NCBI RefSeq assembly: GCF_900129785.1
Contig: NZ_FSRC01000003.1
Span: 124,001-188,000, forward strand
Length of the DNA stretch: 64,000 bases
Source of the DNA: Algoriphagus halophilus
Lineage (GTDB): Bacteria; Bacteroidota; Bacteroidia; Cytophagales; Cyclobacteriaceae
Direction: 5' to 3'
In this document: positions 25,528 through 34,152 of the stretch, piece by piece
Numbering within the stretch: position 1 is the first letter of the stretch
How the letters are laid out: every line of letters starts with the position of its first letter
Notes under the pieces: model-generated
What the model saw: only the letters and a program-made list of their open reading frames with translations
The model's database searches: none
What the model was told of the DNA's origin: nothing
Position numbers and translations under genes: made by a program

Positions 25528-26415
25528 TTAACAACATCCTGAACTTGGCTCACAACAAGAACCGGATTGCAACTCTGAAAGCTTAAACTTGGGTTTAGAA
25601 GATTTAGCTCCAGTCTTTTCTGCATACACGGATATACTAAAGATCCCCGTTTCTCCATTATTGAATTCATTCACCTCTTCCTCAGATAGGTATTTACTTA
25701 AAATATCATCTGGGATCACAATTGGTTTTTCTTTTTGGATAGTGATGTTTTGGAATCCTTGGTCTTCGATGAACTGCAAGTATTCGGATTTTTGAATCGC
25801 TCCTGCCACACATCCTGCATACATTTCCGCATCTTCTCTCAATGCTTCAGGCAAATCACCTACCAACACAATATCAGAAATACTAAAGTGCCCTCCTGGT
25901 TTTAACACTCGATGAATTTCAGAAATCACTTTTTGTTTATTTGGGACTAAGTTCAAAACACAGTTGCTGACGATTACATCGGCCACGGCATCGTTGACAG
26001 GCATATTATCAATATCACCTTCTCTAAATTCCACATTATTGTAGCCCAATTTCTCCGCATTGGCTCTTGCTTTTTGGATCATGATAGGAGTAAAATCAAT
26101 CCCGATCACTTTGCCTTCTACACCTGTCTCATGTCTGGCCACAAAGCAGTCGTTTCCTGCCCCGGAACCCAAATCAATAACCGTGTCTCCTTTTTGGATC
26201 TTGGCAAACTGTGTAGGTAAACCACATCCCAAGCCTAAATCCGCATCTTCCAAATACCCTTTGGTTTCAGAGTAATCATCCATCATGATATTGTAAATCT
26301 TATTGGATGGGGTGGTAGCACCGCAGCAGGAAGCCGCATTTTCAGCTTTTCCTTGCTCGGCTATTTTTGCATATCGCTCTTTGACGATGTTTTTTAATTC
26401 TTGTTCCTTGTTCAT
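25528..26415 (-). CDS. arsM: Arsenite methyltransferase ArsM
   Basis: The 295-residue protein carries the S-adenosylmethionine motif VIDLGSGAGNDCFVAR, the ArsM start ERYAKIAE with a Cys pair (C30/C31), C64 in LGLGCGLP, a Cys in SNCVLNLVP and one in YAGCVAGAI, matching the set of arsenic-binding cysteines in known ArsM enzymes. A further cysteine-rich tail ends SGCC. It methylates As(III) in the cytoplasm to methylated arsenicals. It lies 23 bases after arsR on the same strand, so arsenite should induce it by releasing ArsR. Length and motifs look intact. Confidence 0.95.
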   Translation of the reverse strand: MNKEQELKNIVKERYAKIAEQGKAENAASCCGATTPSNKIYNIMMDDYSETKGYLEDADLGLGCGLPTQFAKIQKGDTVIDLGSGAGNDCFVARHETGVEGKVIGIDFTPIMIQKARANAEKLGYNNVEFREGDIDNMPVNDAVADVIVSNCVLNLVPNKQKVISEIHRVLKPGGHFSISDIVLVGDLPEALREDAEMYAGCVAGAIQKSEYLQFIEDQGFQNITIQKEKPIVIPDDILSKYLSEEEVNEFNNGETGIFSISVYAEKTGAKSSKPKFKLSELQSGSCCEPSSGCC

Positions 26416-26438
26416 GATATATGGTACTTATAGGGTTC

Positions 26439-26768
26439 TTAACAGCAAGTTGAGTTACGAAGGTCTTGATCCAAAAACTCTGAGAGTAGTCCTTTCATTT
26501 TTGACCATTTTTCTTTGTCAATACAATAGCAAACGCTGGTGCCTTCTACATTTCCTTTGATGAGTCCGATTTGTTTTAATTCTTTCAGATGTTGGGAAAT
26601 GGTAGCCTGCGCCAATCCGATTTCCTCTACCAAATCCCCGCAAACACAAGCGTTGATTTTAAATAGATGTTGCAGAATGGCGATTCTGGCGGGGTGGCCT
26701 AGAGCTTTGGCCAATGAAGCGATTTCATTTTGTTGCTGGTTGAATATTTCAGTTTTTGCGAGTCCCAT
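26439..26768 (-). CDS. arsR: ArsR/SmtB-family metalloid-responsive repressor
   Basis: The 109-residue protein is a winged-helix repressor: AKALGHPARIAILQHL, the metal-binding helix with ACVCGDLVEEI (the CxC pair of arsenic-sensing ArsR), and the recognition helix LAQATISQHLKELKQIGLI. A C-terminal CC may add ligands. It should bind an operator in its own promoter and leave it when As(III) or Sb(III) binds. It is the first gene of the arsR-arsM operon, with a matching inverted repeat just upstream. Confidence 0.95.
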   Translation of the reverse strand: MGLAKTEIFNQQQNEIASLAKALGHPARIAILQHLFKINACVCGDLVEEIGLAQATISQHLKELKQIGLIKGNVEGTSVCYCIDKEKWSKMKGLLSEFLDQDLRNSTCC

Positions 26769-26784
26769 GGTTCAAAACTAATTA

Positions 26785-26800
26785 ATCGTGATAATACGAT
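26785..26800. promoter_or_regulatory. Likely ArsR operator
   Basis: ATCGT (26785-26789) and ACGAT (26796-26800) form an inverted repeat with a six-base spacer, 17 bases upstream of the arsR start codon. Position and dyad symmetry fit an autoregulatory ArsR box; binding is inferred. Confidence 0.6.
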
Positions 26801-26845
26801 CAAATGGTTAACCGGAAAAAATCAAGTAAAGTTCTTTTATGACTT

Positions 26846-27694
26846 TTATTTTGGATAGGAGATTAGAATTTTTTCTAAAAAGACCGTTTCCCCGCTATAA
26901 AACTTTTTCTCAATAACATTCCCCAGAGAGTCATATTTGTATTCGAATGAAGTTTGGTTTGTAAGAAGTGTATCAGAATTTGTAACTCTAAACTCTTCAA
27001 TTAAACTTTCTAAGCTTTTGGAATTATAGGTCTTTAAAAAAAATAAAAAAAGTTCGTTTTGGGAATTGAACCACCAGGAAGCTATTTCATTTCCTTGCTC
27101 ATCATATTCGAATTCTATTCTTGATTTAATGTTTCCATTTGGAGAATAATCCGTCATTGAAATCTTCCTTCCTTGATCATCCAATTCGATACAAGCATTT
27201 TGTAATAAAACAATGAAAGGGTCTTTTTTATCTATATTAATCTTATCAGGCTTTTTGTTAAAAGAAGTTTTTTTAATGTAAATCTTGTTATTGGTAAATG
27301 TCTTTGTCTGAATTACTTGCCCTTTAGGGTTGTATTCATACTGGGTAGTTGAGCGAACTGTTCCATCCAAATCATAATATTCGACACATGATTTTAATCC
27401 TTTTTTATCATAAAAATAATGGGTTGGGCCATATGCTAATTGACTTTCGTTTTTAAAATCCTCGATGTATTTAGTTTGCCCTTTCTTATTGAAATGGTAA
27501 ACCGATTTAAAACTTAAAATAGGAGTGGAATCTTGATTTACAGGTTGAGGTTGGAAGGATATAAATTCTAATTTGGTAGGAGAGCCACTATACCCATCGA
27601 AAAAAGTTCCTTGAGGGATACTTTTACAATATGTTAAAAATAAAACCGCTGAAATAAGAAGAAATACTCTAAGAATATGGGGATGAAAATTCAC
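26846..27694 (-). CDS. Lipoprotein with RHS/YD-like repeats
   Basis: The 282-residue protein has a lipoprotein leader with lipobox LTYC (around residue 23). The body consists of short units such as YNPKGQVIQTKTF, LDDQGRKISMTDYS, YDEQGNEIASWW and YDSLGNVIEKKFY, resembling YD/RHS-type beta repeats or the antitoxin-like MORN-variant repeats of Bacteroidetes lipoproteins. It is probably anchored in an outer or inner membrane leaflet. It shares no obvious operon partner. Function is unknown. Confidence 0.85.
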   Translation of the reverse strand: MNFHPHILRVFLLISAVLFLTYCKSIPQGTFFDGYSGSPTKLEFISFQPQPVNQDSTPILSFKSVYHFNKKGQTKYIEDFKNESQLAYGPTHYFYDKKGLKSCVEYYDLDGTVRSTTQYEYNPKGQVIQTKTFTNNKIYIKKTSFNKKPDKINIDKKDPFIVLLQNACIELDDQGRKISMTDYSPNGNIKSRIEFEYDEQGNEIASWWFNSQNELFLFFLKTYNSKSLESLIEEFRVTNSDTLLTNQTSFEYKYDSLGNVIEKKFYSGETVFLEKILISYPK

Positions 27695-27779
27695 TAAAAT
27701 AAAAGTGTTTTAGTTGTTTGAATTGTAAAATGTGATGTCGTATACCTATCTGGTATACCTATCATGATCAAATCGAAAT

Positions 27780-29453
27780 TTACTCCTTAAACCCTGGTCC
27801 TCTCACAACTTGCCCAGGAAATGCTCCTGTATGTTCCCCTTCTTTTAACACTTGGGTTCCATTGACGAATACGTGTACCATCCCCGTGGCATACTGCATA
27901 GGCTCTTCGAAAGTTGCATGATCCCGGATTTCATTTGGGTCAAAAATTGCCAGATCAGCAAAGAATCCCTCTTTTAATGCGCCCCTTTTTTTGATTTTTA
28001 AATTATTGGCAGGCAAAGTGGTCAATTTGTGAATGGCTTCTTCCAGAGGAATCACTTTTTCCTCTCGAACATATTTTCCAAGTACTCGTGCAAAATTACC
28101 AAAAGCTCGGGGGTGATAGCTGGACTTCAAAAATACCCCTTCAATGGAGTAGGATCCTGCATCCGAACCAAAACTCATATAGGGAAGCTTAATCTGCTTT
28201 TTTACGTTTTCTTCAGACATCAAAAAATAGATTGTACCCACTCGGCTGCCGTCCTGAACGACCAAATCCATAGCGGTTTCTTCAGGAGAAAGATTTCGCA
28301 TGGCTGCTACTTCTGCCAGCGTTTTTCCTGTTAGGTATTTGAGGCTGTCGTTTTTGAAACCCACCAAAATGATTTTATCAGGCCCTTCCACCGCCTGCAT
28401 CAGGCTTTCCCATTCATTGGTGGGAGTAGTCATTTCTTTCAATACGCGTTTTCGAATGGCAGGGTCTTGAAGACGTTCCGCCCATTTATCATAGCCTCCT
28501 TCCTGAACCCAGGGGGGCATGGAAGCATCCAATCCTGTGGCTCCCGCCACGTAGTTGTACATGTCAGTTGTGATTTCCAACCCAGCTGCTCTAGCAGAAT
28601 CAATCTTGGCTACTACTGCATCAAATTTGTTCCAATTATCACGACCACTCATTTTGAGGTGGTATACTTCTGCTCGGATATCTGCCTCATCAGCAATCCG
28701 GATCAATTCATCCAAGCTTTCCAGCAACCTACCACCTTCACTTCGCATATGAGAAATGTACATGCCATCGTATTCTGAAGCCACTTTGCATAATTCAATG
28801 AGTTCTTCCGTACTGGCATAAAATGCCGGGGCATAAATCAACGAAGATCCTACTCCCATAGCGCCTTCTTCCATAGCTTGTCGAACCAATTTTTTCATGG
28901 CCTCTAATTCTTCCTGATTTGGAGCTCGGTCCTCATAGCCCAATTCATGGATTCTAACCGTAGTAGCTCCAATAAAAGATGCCACGTTTGTGGAAATACC
29001 TTTGTCTACTAAAAATTCCAAGTATTCACTTAAAGAGGTCCATCCAATGGGGTATTTGATATCTCCTTGGGCTTGGAGTTCATCTTCCTTCATAGTTTCA
29101 TTCAAAGGCCCCATTGAATTCCCCTCTCCAAAAACTTCCAGGGTGACCCCTTGTTTAATATCACTGATAGACCTCCCATCTTCGATCAGGGATTCCACGG
29201 CCCAACTCAACATATTGATAAAGCCGGGAGCAACCACTAGACCAGTTGCATCGATTTCTAAAGTTCCTTTGGCCCCTTGAAGATCTCCTAAGGCAGCAAT
29301 AGTATCGGCATTGATGCCAACATCTCCTACATAAGAGGAACTGCCGGAACCATCGACAATCTGTCCATTTTTGATTAGGACATCGAAAGTTTGTGGATTG
29401 GAACAACTTCCAAGAATAAGGATAGTGCAACAAAAAAGAAAAATGGATTTCAT
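27780..29453 (-). CDS. D-aminoacylase / N-acyl-D-amino-acid deacylase family lipoprotein
   Basis: The 557-residue protein has a lipobox (ILGSC) and an amidohydrolase start FDVLIKNGQIVDGSG. Conserved parts of the D-aminoacylase family are present: His in YISHMRSEGG, His in EVYHLKMSG, and Asp in FGSDAGSY. Unusually, the N-terminal metal motif HxH is replaced (APGFINMLSWAVES instead of GFID.H.H), and the family cysteine position reads EVFGEG. That matches a variant I recall from Bacteroidota, so the metal centre may differ from the classical enzyme. It may deacylate N-acyl-D-amino acids. A D-amino-acid-oxidase-like gene lies two genes upstream on the same strand, which supports D-amino-acid metabolism. 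Confidence 0.88.
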   Translation of the reverse strand: MKSIFLFCCTILILGSCSNPQTFDVLIKNGQIVDGSGSSSYVGDVGINADTIAALGDLQGAKGTLEIDATGLVVAPGFINMLSWAVESLIEDGRSISDIKQGVTLEVFGEGNSMGPLNETMKEDELQAQGDIKYPIGWTSLSEYLEFLVDKGISTNVASFIGATTVRIHELGYEDRAPNQEELEAMKKLVRQAMEEGAMGVGSSLIYAPAFYASTEELIELCKVASEYDGMYISHMRSEGGRLLESLDELIRIADEADIRAEVYHLKMSGRDNWNKFDAVVAKIDSARAAGLEITTDMYNYVAGATGLDASMPPWVQEGGYDKWAERLQDPAIRKRVLKEMTTPTNEWESLMQAVEGPDKIILVGFKNDSLKYLTGKTLAEVAAMRNLSPEETAMDLVVQDGSRVGTIYFLMSEENVKKQIKLPYMSFGSDAGSYSIEGVFLKSSYHPRAFGNFARVLGKYVREEKVIPLEEAIHKLTTLPANNLKIKKRGALKEGFFADLAIFDPNEIRDHATFEEPMQYATGMVHVFVNGTQVLKEGEHTGAFPGQVVRGPGFKE

Positions 29454-29532
29454 AGGGTTGGTGGTTAGCCTATTAAATTAGTAAAACATTGGAAGTCTTT
29501 ACAGGATGTTAATGAAAACCCGTTAAAAAAGA

Positions 29533-30456
29533 TTACTTCTGCTGCATTTCTTCCTGAAGTGTGTAATAATCCTGCATCACAATCCGAATACTAGAAATCA
29601 CCAATTCAGGATCATCCCATTGTACAAAGTGTCCTGCATCCCCGCTATAGAGCAACATACCTTTATCCACTGACTGGATGACGTCGGTCCAACGGGAAAT
29701 TCGATGTTTGATTTTGGATCGGAACAGTGCTTTATCATCGTATTCTTTGGATTGAAATTGAACTGGCATATCGAACCTACCCCCTACAACCATGTGAACA
29801 GGAATATTTGGGAGTGGTGTGCCGCTTATTTCCTGGAAATCTTGTTCCCTTAATTCTTCCAACACCTGTCCTTCTCTCTTGATTGGTGCTGGGGAATCCT
29901 TATTTCTTGAAGCTCTGATGTCAATAAATGACTGAATCAAACTATCAACCTTTGAAGGTTCCCAATCGAGAATATCGTAATACTCGGTTCTGTTTTGATG
30001 GGTTTCAGTGAAATCCCCTGGGTCAATGATCACTAAGCCGGCTAATTTTTCTGGATAGTAATTGGCAAATCCTCTGACATACACTCCTCCCAATGAGTGT
30101 CCTACTAAAATATAGGGTGGGGCGAATTCTAATTTATCCAAGAGTCTTACCAATTGCTCAGAGACGTTTTTCAGGGTAGGCATATAGTCTGTTGCTTCAG
30201 ATTTGCCTATTCCAGGTCTGTCATAGGTTAGGATAGGGGCAAATTCAGCTACTGATTCTATCACTTTGTCCCAATTTCCCATGGGTGTTCCATGACCACT
30301 TTCAAAAATCACCAAGGGCTGACCTTCTTCTCTTTGTTCTATGCCTATAGTATTGATCCAGATTTTATATCCATTCAATTCTACAAAGCGTTCCTGAGCT
30401 GAAGCTTGGAATATGAATAGGAAGGCGAGAAATACAAAAGTGAAAAAGTGCTTCAT
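29533..30456 (-). CDS. Exported alpha/beta hydrolase
   Basis: The 307-residue protein has a signal peptide ending FQASAQ, oxyanion motif IFESGHGTPMGNW, nucleophile elbow ILVGHSLGGVYVRGF, and a histidine in GDAGHFVQWDDPE near the C-terminus. This is a typical single-domain alpha/beta hydrolase acting in the periplasm. Substrate cannot be predicted. It sits between the D-aminoacylase-like and amino-acid-oxidase-like genes on the same strand, with about 80 and 57 bases of spacing. Confidence 0.88.
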   Translation of the reverse strand: MKHFFTFVFLAFLFIFQASAQERFVELNGYKIWINTIGIEQREEGQPLVIFESGHGTPMGNWDKVIESVAEFAPILTYDRPGIGKSEATDYMPTLKNVSEQLVRLLDKLEFAPPYILVGHSLGGVYVRGFANYYPEKLAGLVIIDPGDFTETHQNRTEYYDILDWEPSKVDSLIQSFIDIRASRNKDSPAPIKREGQVLEELREQDFQEISGTPLPNIPVHMVVGGRFDMPVQFQSKEYDDKALFRSKIKHRISRWTDVIQSVDKGMLLYSGDAGHFVQWDDPELVISSIRIVMQDYYTLQEEMQQK

Positions 30457-30513
30457 CTTATTTTTTGGAATGCAGTATTCCTTACCAAGTTAAACGAATT
30501 CAGGCAAAAGGAC

Positions 30514-31500
30514 TTAAAAGCTATTTTCTCTTCTGCTTTGGTCTGTGCCTTTTCCGACCATTTTTATTCCCCCTTTTAATACCTCTGCCAATTCCAAAGC
30601 ACATCCCCAAGCAACCGTATATCCTGCTCCTCCATGTCCGTAATTATGGAAAACGTGAAGGTGATCTTCGTCGAACTCGAACCGAACGGCTGTTCTTTTG
30701 GGTCTTAAACCCACCAATTCATCGAGGATTTTAGGGGCTTCTGATATTCCAGAATCTTTTAACCTGTTAAGAATTAAAGTGGTATCCTTTGGGTCTACTT
30801 CTGGGTTCCAATCATGCTCATAGTCTGTCCCTCCTATGATGGTATCCGAACTCCGATTGATGACATAGCGCAAAGCCCCTTTTTTGGTTGGATCCGCAAA
30901 AGAAATTGAGTCTAGTTTTTCGCATCTTAAAATCTGTCCACGAATAGGGTAGAGCTCCTTATCGTGACATAGCTCTTTAGCGCCTAAACCGGTGCAATTC
31001 ACAACGAGTTGACCTAATTCCGCTAGTTCCTTCAAGGAAGAAATCTTCTTTAATTCAAACTGCCCTCCATTCGTAAGAAATTGATTGAAAAGAAAGGGTA
31101 AATAGATTCCGGGTTCTACCAAAGGTACTTCCGCATACAAAGCTTGAGCTATTCCATTTGGTAATTCCTTTTTTTTTGCTTCCCGAACAGTTCCAGGAGG
31201 TAATTGTTGCCTCCAATCTGTATTAGAGCCTTCGATATAGGCATTGATAAAAGGAATCATGGAAACACCTGATGGAAAAGGCAGGTCTTGTAAATAGCGG
31301 ATATAGGAATTAGTAGCCCAAGTATTTGTTTTTTCTTTGGGAGCAATTTCAAAAGGAAACCAGATCGCACCGACCTTATTGGAAAGACTTTTCTGAAAGG
31401 GTTCCTTCGCAATGATTTTCACTCGAAATCCTGCTTCTTGCAAGGCAATTGCTGAAGTCAAACCAATTATTCCTGAACCTATGATTGTGGCTGATTTCAT
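30514..31500 (-). CDS. FAD-dependent D-amino-acid-oxidase-like enzyme
   Basis: The 328-residue protein opens with a dinucleotide-binding motif (ATIIGSGIIGLTSAIAL) and shows the D-amino-acid oxidase/D-aspartate oxidase pattern: LVVNCTGLGAKEL, YPIRGQILRCE, GLRPKRTAVRFE and HNYGHGGAGYTVAWG near the C-terminus. Family members oxidise D-amino acids to 2-oxo acids, ammonia and hydrogen peroxide with FAD. Length fits the family. No signal peptide is seen. Being near the D-aminoacylase-family gene suggests a deacylate-then-oxidise route, though the two products would act in different compartments. Confidence 0.9.
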   Translation of the reverse strand: MKSATIIGSGIIGLTSAIALQEAGFRVKIIAKEPFQKSLSNKVGAIWFPFEIAPKEKTNTWATNSYIRYLQDLPFPSGVSMIPFINAYIEGSNTDWRQQLPPGTVREAKKKELPNGIAQALYAEVPLVEPGIYLPFLFNQFLTNGGQFELKKISSLKELAELGQLVVNCTGLGAKELCHDKELYPIRGQILRCEKLDSISFADPTKKGALRYVINRSSDTIIGGTDYEHDWNPEVDPKDTTLILNRLKDSGISEAPKILDELVGLRPKRTAVRFEFDEDHLHVFHNYGHGGAGYTVAWGCALELAEVLKGGIKMVGKGTDQSRRENSF

Positions 31501-31586
31501 ATAGGGAATTTAAGCAGGAATCTTTCATTAAAAATGGTTATCAAGAGCAAAAGCATATTTACTCTTTAAATACCAATTCAGAAAAA

Positions 31587-31615
31587 TTTCACATGGAATA
31601 AATTTCTTACCTTTC
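31587..31615 (+). promoter_or_regulatory. Candidate Bacteroidota-type promoter
   Basis: TTTC is followed after 17 bases by TACCTTTC, near the -33 TTTG / -7 TAnnTTTG consensus, about 110 bases before the plus-strand gene at 31728. A weak pattern match only. Confidence 0.25.
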
Positions 31616-31727
31616 ACCTATTAGAATCTCTCTATAAATAGTGCATGAGGATCTCCCAGATCGAAAATAGCTTTCATTCTTAAATGTAAGGCTGTCTTTT
31701 TAATGTCCACACTTTATAGAGAATACC

Positions 31728-32372
31728 ATGAAATCAAATCAAAAAATTGCAGTTATAGGAGGCACAGGAAAATCCGGGACTTATTTAGTCAAAGAGCTTC
31801 TTTCCCGAAATTTCCATGTAAATCTACTCGTAAGAAATCCTGAGAAAATCCCTGAAGATTCCCATAATCTCACTGTGATCTTAGGTGATGTGTTAGCCGA
31901 GAATGAGGTTGAGAAATTAATCCAAGGTTGTGATGCAGTAGTTAGCACATTGGGTTTAGGAATTCCAGCAAGTACTTCGGATTTATTTGAGAAGGCAAGT
32001 TTAATCATCCTGAAGACCATGAGTTCTTTTGGAATCAAACGTTATATTCTTACCACAGGATTGAATGTAACTACTCCTTCAGATCAAAAAAGTGAAAAGA
32101 ATTTACTAGCCACTGCCTGGATGGAGCAAACGTTCCCAATTTCCACGCAAAGCAAGCAAAATGAATATGAACTTATTTTAAATTCAGGCTTAGACTGGAC
32201 CTTGGTGAGACTCCCTATGATTGAGCTTACTGATCTGAAAAATCCAGTTGGAACAGATTTAAAAGATTGCAAAGGCAATAGTATAAGTGCCACTTCCTTG
32301 GCGGCTTTTCTAGCAGACCAAATCCATTCTGGTCAGTTTATTCAAAAAGCTCCTTTCATTTTCAATTTATAG
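31728..32372 (+). CDS. NAD(P)-binding protein of the NmrA/SDR-atypical type
   Basis: The 214-residue protein starts with a Rossmann motif (IAVIGGTGKSGTYLVKELL), then VNLLVRNPEK and DAVVSTLGLG, and lacks the YxxxK of classical short-chain dehydrogenases. This matches the NAD(P)H-binding NmrA-like group, which includes redox sensors and flavin-reductase-like proteins. It has no signal peptide. It is followed by its own terminator, so it is a single-gene unit. Confidence 0.88.
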   Translation: MKSNQKIAVIGGTGKSGTYLVKELLSRNFHVNLLVRNPEKIPEDSHNLTVILGDVLAENEVEKLIQGCDAVVSTLGLGIPASTSDLFEKASLIILKTMSSFGIKRYILTTGLNVTTPSDQKSEKNLLATAWMEQTFPISTQSKQNEYELILNSGLDWTLVRLPMIELTDLKNPVGTDLKDCKGNSISATSLAAFLADQIHSGQFIQKAPFIFNL

Positions 32373-32383
32373 GGATATAAAAA

Positions 32384-32404
32384 GAAGGCACAATAGGTGC
32401 CTTC
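32384..32404 (+). terminator. Terminator after the NAD(P)-binding protein gene
   Basis: GAAGGCAC and GTGCCTTC pair perfectly around AATAG, followed by ACCTTGTTTATTTT. It lies 12 bases past the stop codon. Confidence 0.7.
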
Positions 32405-32575
32405 ACCTTGTTTATTTTAAATATTATTTCACCCATATTCTTCCTTTGCCAATTTCCTGATGTTTTTCCGAAACTTATTGAAGTTAAGATATTCAAATAA
32501 AATAGTACATTTAAATACAGGGAGTTAGCTGTTTTCTTACCTATTTTTTTAAAGATTGATGTTGACAATTCGAAT

Positions 32576-33319
32576 ATGTCTGAACCAGTAAAGCATAAAT
32601 CATGGGTTAAAACTTCCCATTGGATCATAACCATGAGCTTTTTGATTTTGGTGTTTACCGGAATTGAAATCCTGATGGTTCATCCTCGATTGTATTGGGG
32701 AGAAGTGGGGAATGATTTGACTCCAGCTTTTTTGGAACTTCCTATCAGCAGAAACCACCAATGGTCGGATTGGGAGGAAGAGGTTTCTTTTTTTGATGCC
32801 CAAGATTCTCCAGTTAGTGCAGGAAGAAGAGGAGAAGAAGAATTGTTTAACCAAAATGGATGGGGGAGAAGTCTTCATTTCCTAGCGGCTTGGTTCCTGG
32901 TTTTAACAGGGCTTTTTTACCTGATTGTTGGGTTGTTTAGCGGACACTTTCAAAAGCATATTTGGCCTAAACTGAAGGAGTTGACTCCAACACAGTTTTT
33001 CAGGGATTTGAAAGATCATTTCCGATTGAAAGTTTCACCTCCTACCGGTGGTCCACAATACGGACTCTTACAAAAGCTTTCTTACATGGGAATCATATTC
33101 ATTGGTTTACCCATGGCAATCATTACTGGCTTTACCATGTCTCCAGCGATTACAGCTGCATATCCATTCCTGCTGGACCTTTTTGGAGGATATCAATCTG
33201 CTCGTACGATCCATTTCTTTTCCTCTTTGTCTTTAGAGGTTTTTCTGATCGTCCATGTGCTGATGATTATTTTATCAGGATTTAAAGCCCAATTGAAATA
33301 TATGACTTTAGGTAAATAG
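32576..33319 (+). CDS. Cytochrome b561/b6-type membrane subunit
   Basis: The 247-residue protein has four predicted membrane helices with histidines in the right places for haem ligation: SWVKTSHWIITMSFL, GRSLHFLAAWFLV, and TIHFFSSLSLEVFLIVHVL. It resembles the cytochrome b subunits of formate dehydrogenase- or thiosulphate-reductase-type enzymes. It lies two bases before a molybdopterin oxidoreductase gene and so is most likely its membrane electron-transfer partner, like YedZ/MsrQ for MsrP, although it is not an MsrQ homologue by eye. Confidence 0.9.
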   Translation: MSEPVKHKSWVKTSHWIITMSFLILVFTGIEILMVHPRLYWGEVGNDLTPAFLELPISRNHQWSDWEEEVSFFDAQDSPVSAGRRGEEELFNQNGWGRSLHFLAAWFLVLTGLFYLIVGLFSGHFQKHIWPKLKELTPTQFFRDLKDHFRLKVSPPTGGPQYGLLQKLSYMGIIFIGLPMAIITGFTMSPAITAAYPFLLDLFGGYQSARTIHFFSSLSLEVFLIVHVLMIILSGFKAQLKYMTLGK

Positions 33320-33321
33320 CT

Positions 33322-34068
33322 ATGAAGAAGAGGAAAGAAATCATTACAAGACGAGCAGCCCTTACTACAGGGGTGGCAGCATTGGGCGCATTATTGATTC
33401 CTGGATGCAAACAACCCATGCCTCCCAACTATGGGAATATCCTTCGAATGGGAGATAATTTTACCTATGCCGCCCATAGAGCTTTGCTTTCCAAGCAATC
33501 CTTAGCCAAAGAATATAGCTTCAGCGATATATCCTCCATGCCTGCTACAGGTACTATCAACCCTGCCGACACTTCAAAGGAATATTTTAGTGAGAACTAT
33601 GACAAACATTTACGAACTGGTTTTGAAAACTGGGAGTTGCCAGTGGAAGGATTAGTTGCACGTCCCGGGAGTTATTCTCTAAATCAACTCAAGCGATTTT
33701 CTCCTCGTACTCAGATTACTCGGCATACCTGTGAAGAAGGATGGACCGCCATTGCAGAATGGACTGGGGTACCACTTCGTTTGGTATTGGAACATGCCGG
33801 GATTATGCCCAAAGCAAGATGGGTGAATTTTTATTCCTATGATGGATGGTTGGACAGCATTGACTTAATAGATGCATTTCATCCGCAGACGATTTTGGCC
33901 TATGGGATGAATGGGAAAAATCTGTCTATTCCCCATGGAGCCCCAGTTCGTTTGAGATTGGAAAGACAGATTGGATTCAAGAGTATGAAATATTTGGAGA
34001 AGATCGTGGTTTCGGAAGAATACATTGACCCAGGAGATATCGGTTGGGCCTGGTATAATGGGTTTTAA
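33322..34068 (+). CDS. Periplasmic molybdopterin-dependent oxidoreductase (sulfite-oxidase/MsrP-like)
   Basis: The 248-residue protein has a twin-arginine leader (TRRAALTTGVAALGALL) that also ends in a lipobox-like LIPGC. The molybdenum-cofactor domain is shown by WELPVEGLVARPGSYSL, RHTCEEGWTAIAEWTGVPL, where Cys is the expected molybdenum ligand, and HGAPVRLRLERQIGFKSMK. Relatives reduce sulphoxides or oxidise sulphite. Its gene follows the cytochrome b gene with two bases between, so they form a two-subunit membrane-linked system. Substrate is not predictable from sequence. Confidence 0.92.
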   Translation: MKKRKEIITRRAALTTGVAALGALLIPGCKQPMPPNYGNILRMGDNFTYAAHRALLSKQSLAKEYSFSDISSMPATGTINPADTSKEYFSENYDKHLRTGFENWELPVEGLVARPGSYSLNQLKRFSPRTQITRHTCEEGWTAIAEWTGVPLRLVLEHAGIMPKARWVNFYSYDGWLDSIDLIDAFHPQTILAYGMNGKNLSIPHGAPVRLRLERQIGFKSMKYLEKIVVSEEYIDPGDIGWAWYNGF

Positions 34069-34074
34069 TATTCT

Positions 34075-34102
34075 AAAGCCCGATCTGAATAGACCGGGCT
34101 TT
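34075..34102. terminator. Terminator between convergent genes
   Basis: AAAGCCCGATCT pairs with AGACCGGGCTTT with one mismatch around a short loop, starting six bases after the oxidoreductase stop. It also lies downstream of the convergent minus-strand gene. Confidence 0.7.
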
Positions 34103-34152
34103 GCGTTGAATTGGGGCTGGTAATTAATTTTATCCTTGCCAGAATTATTCGA

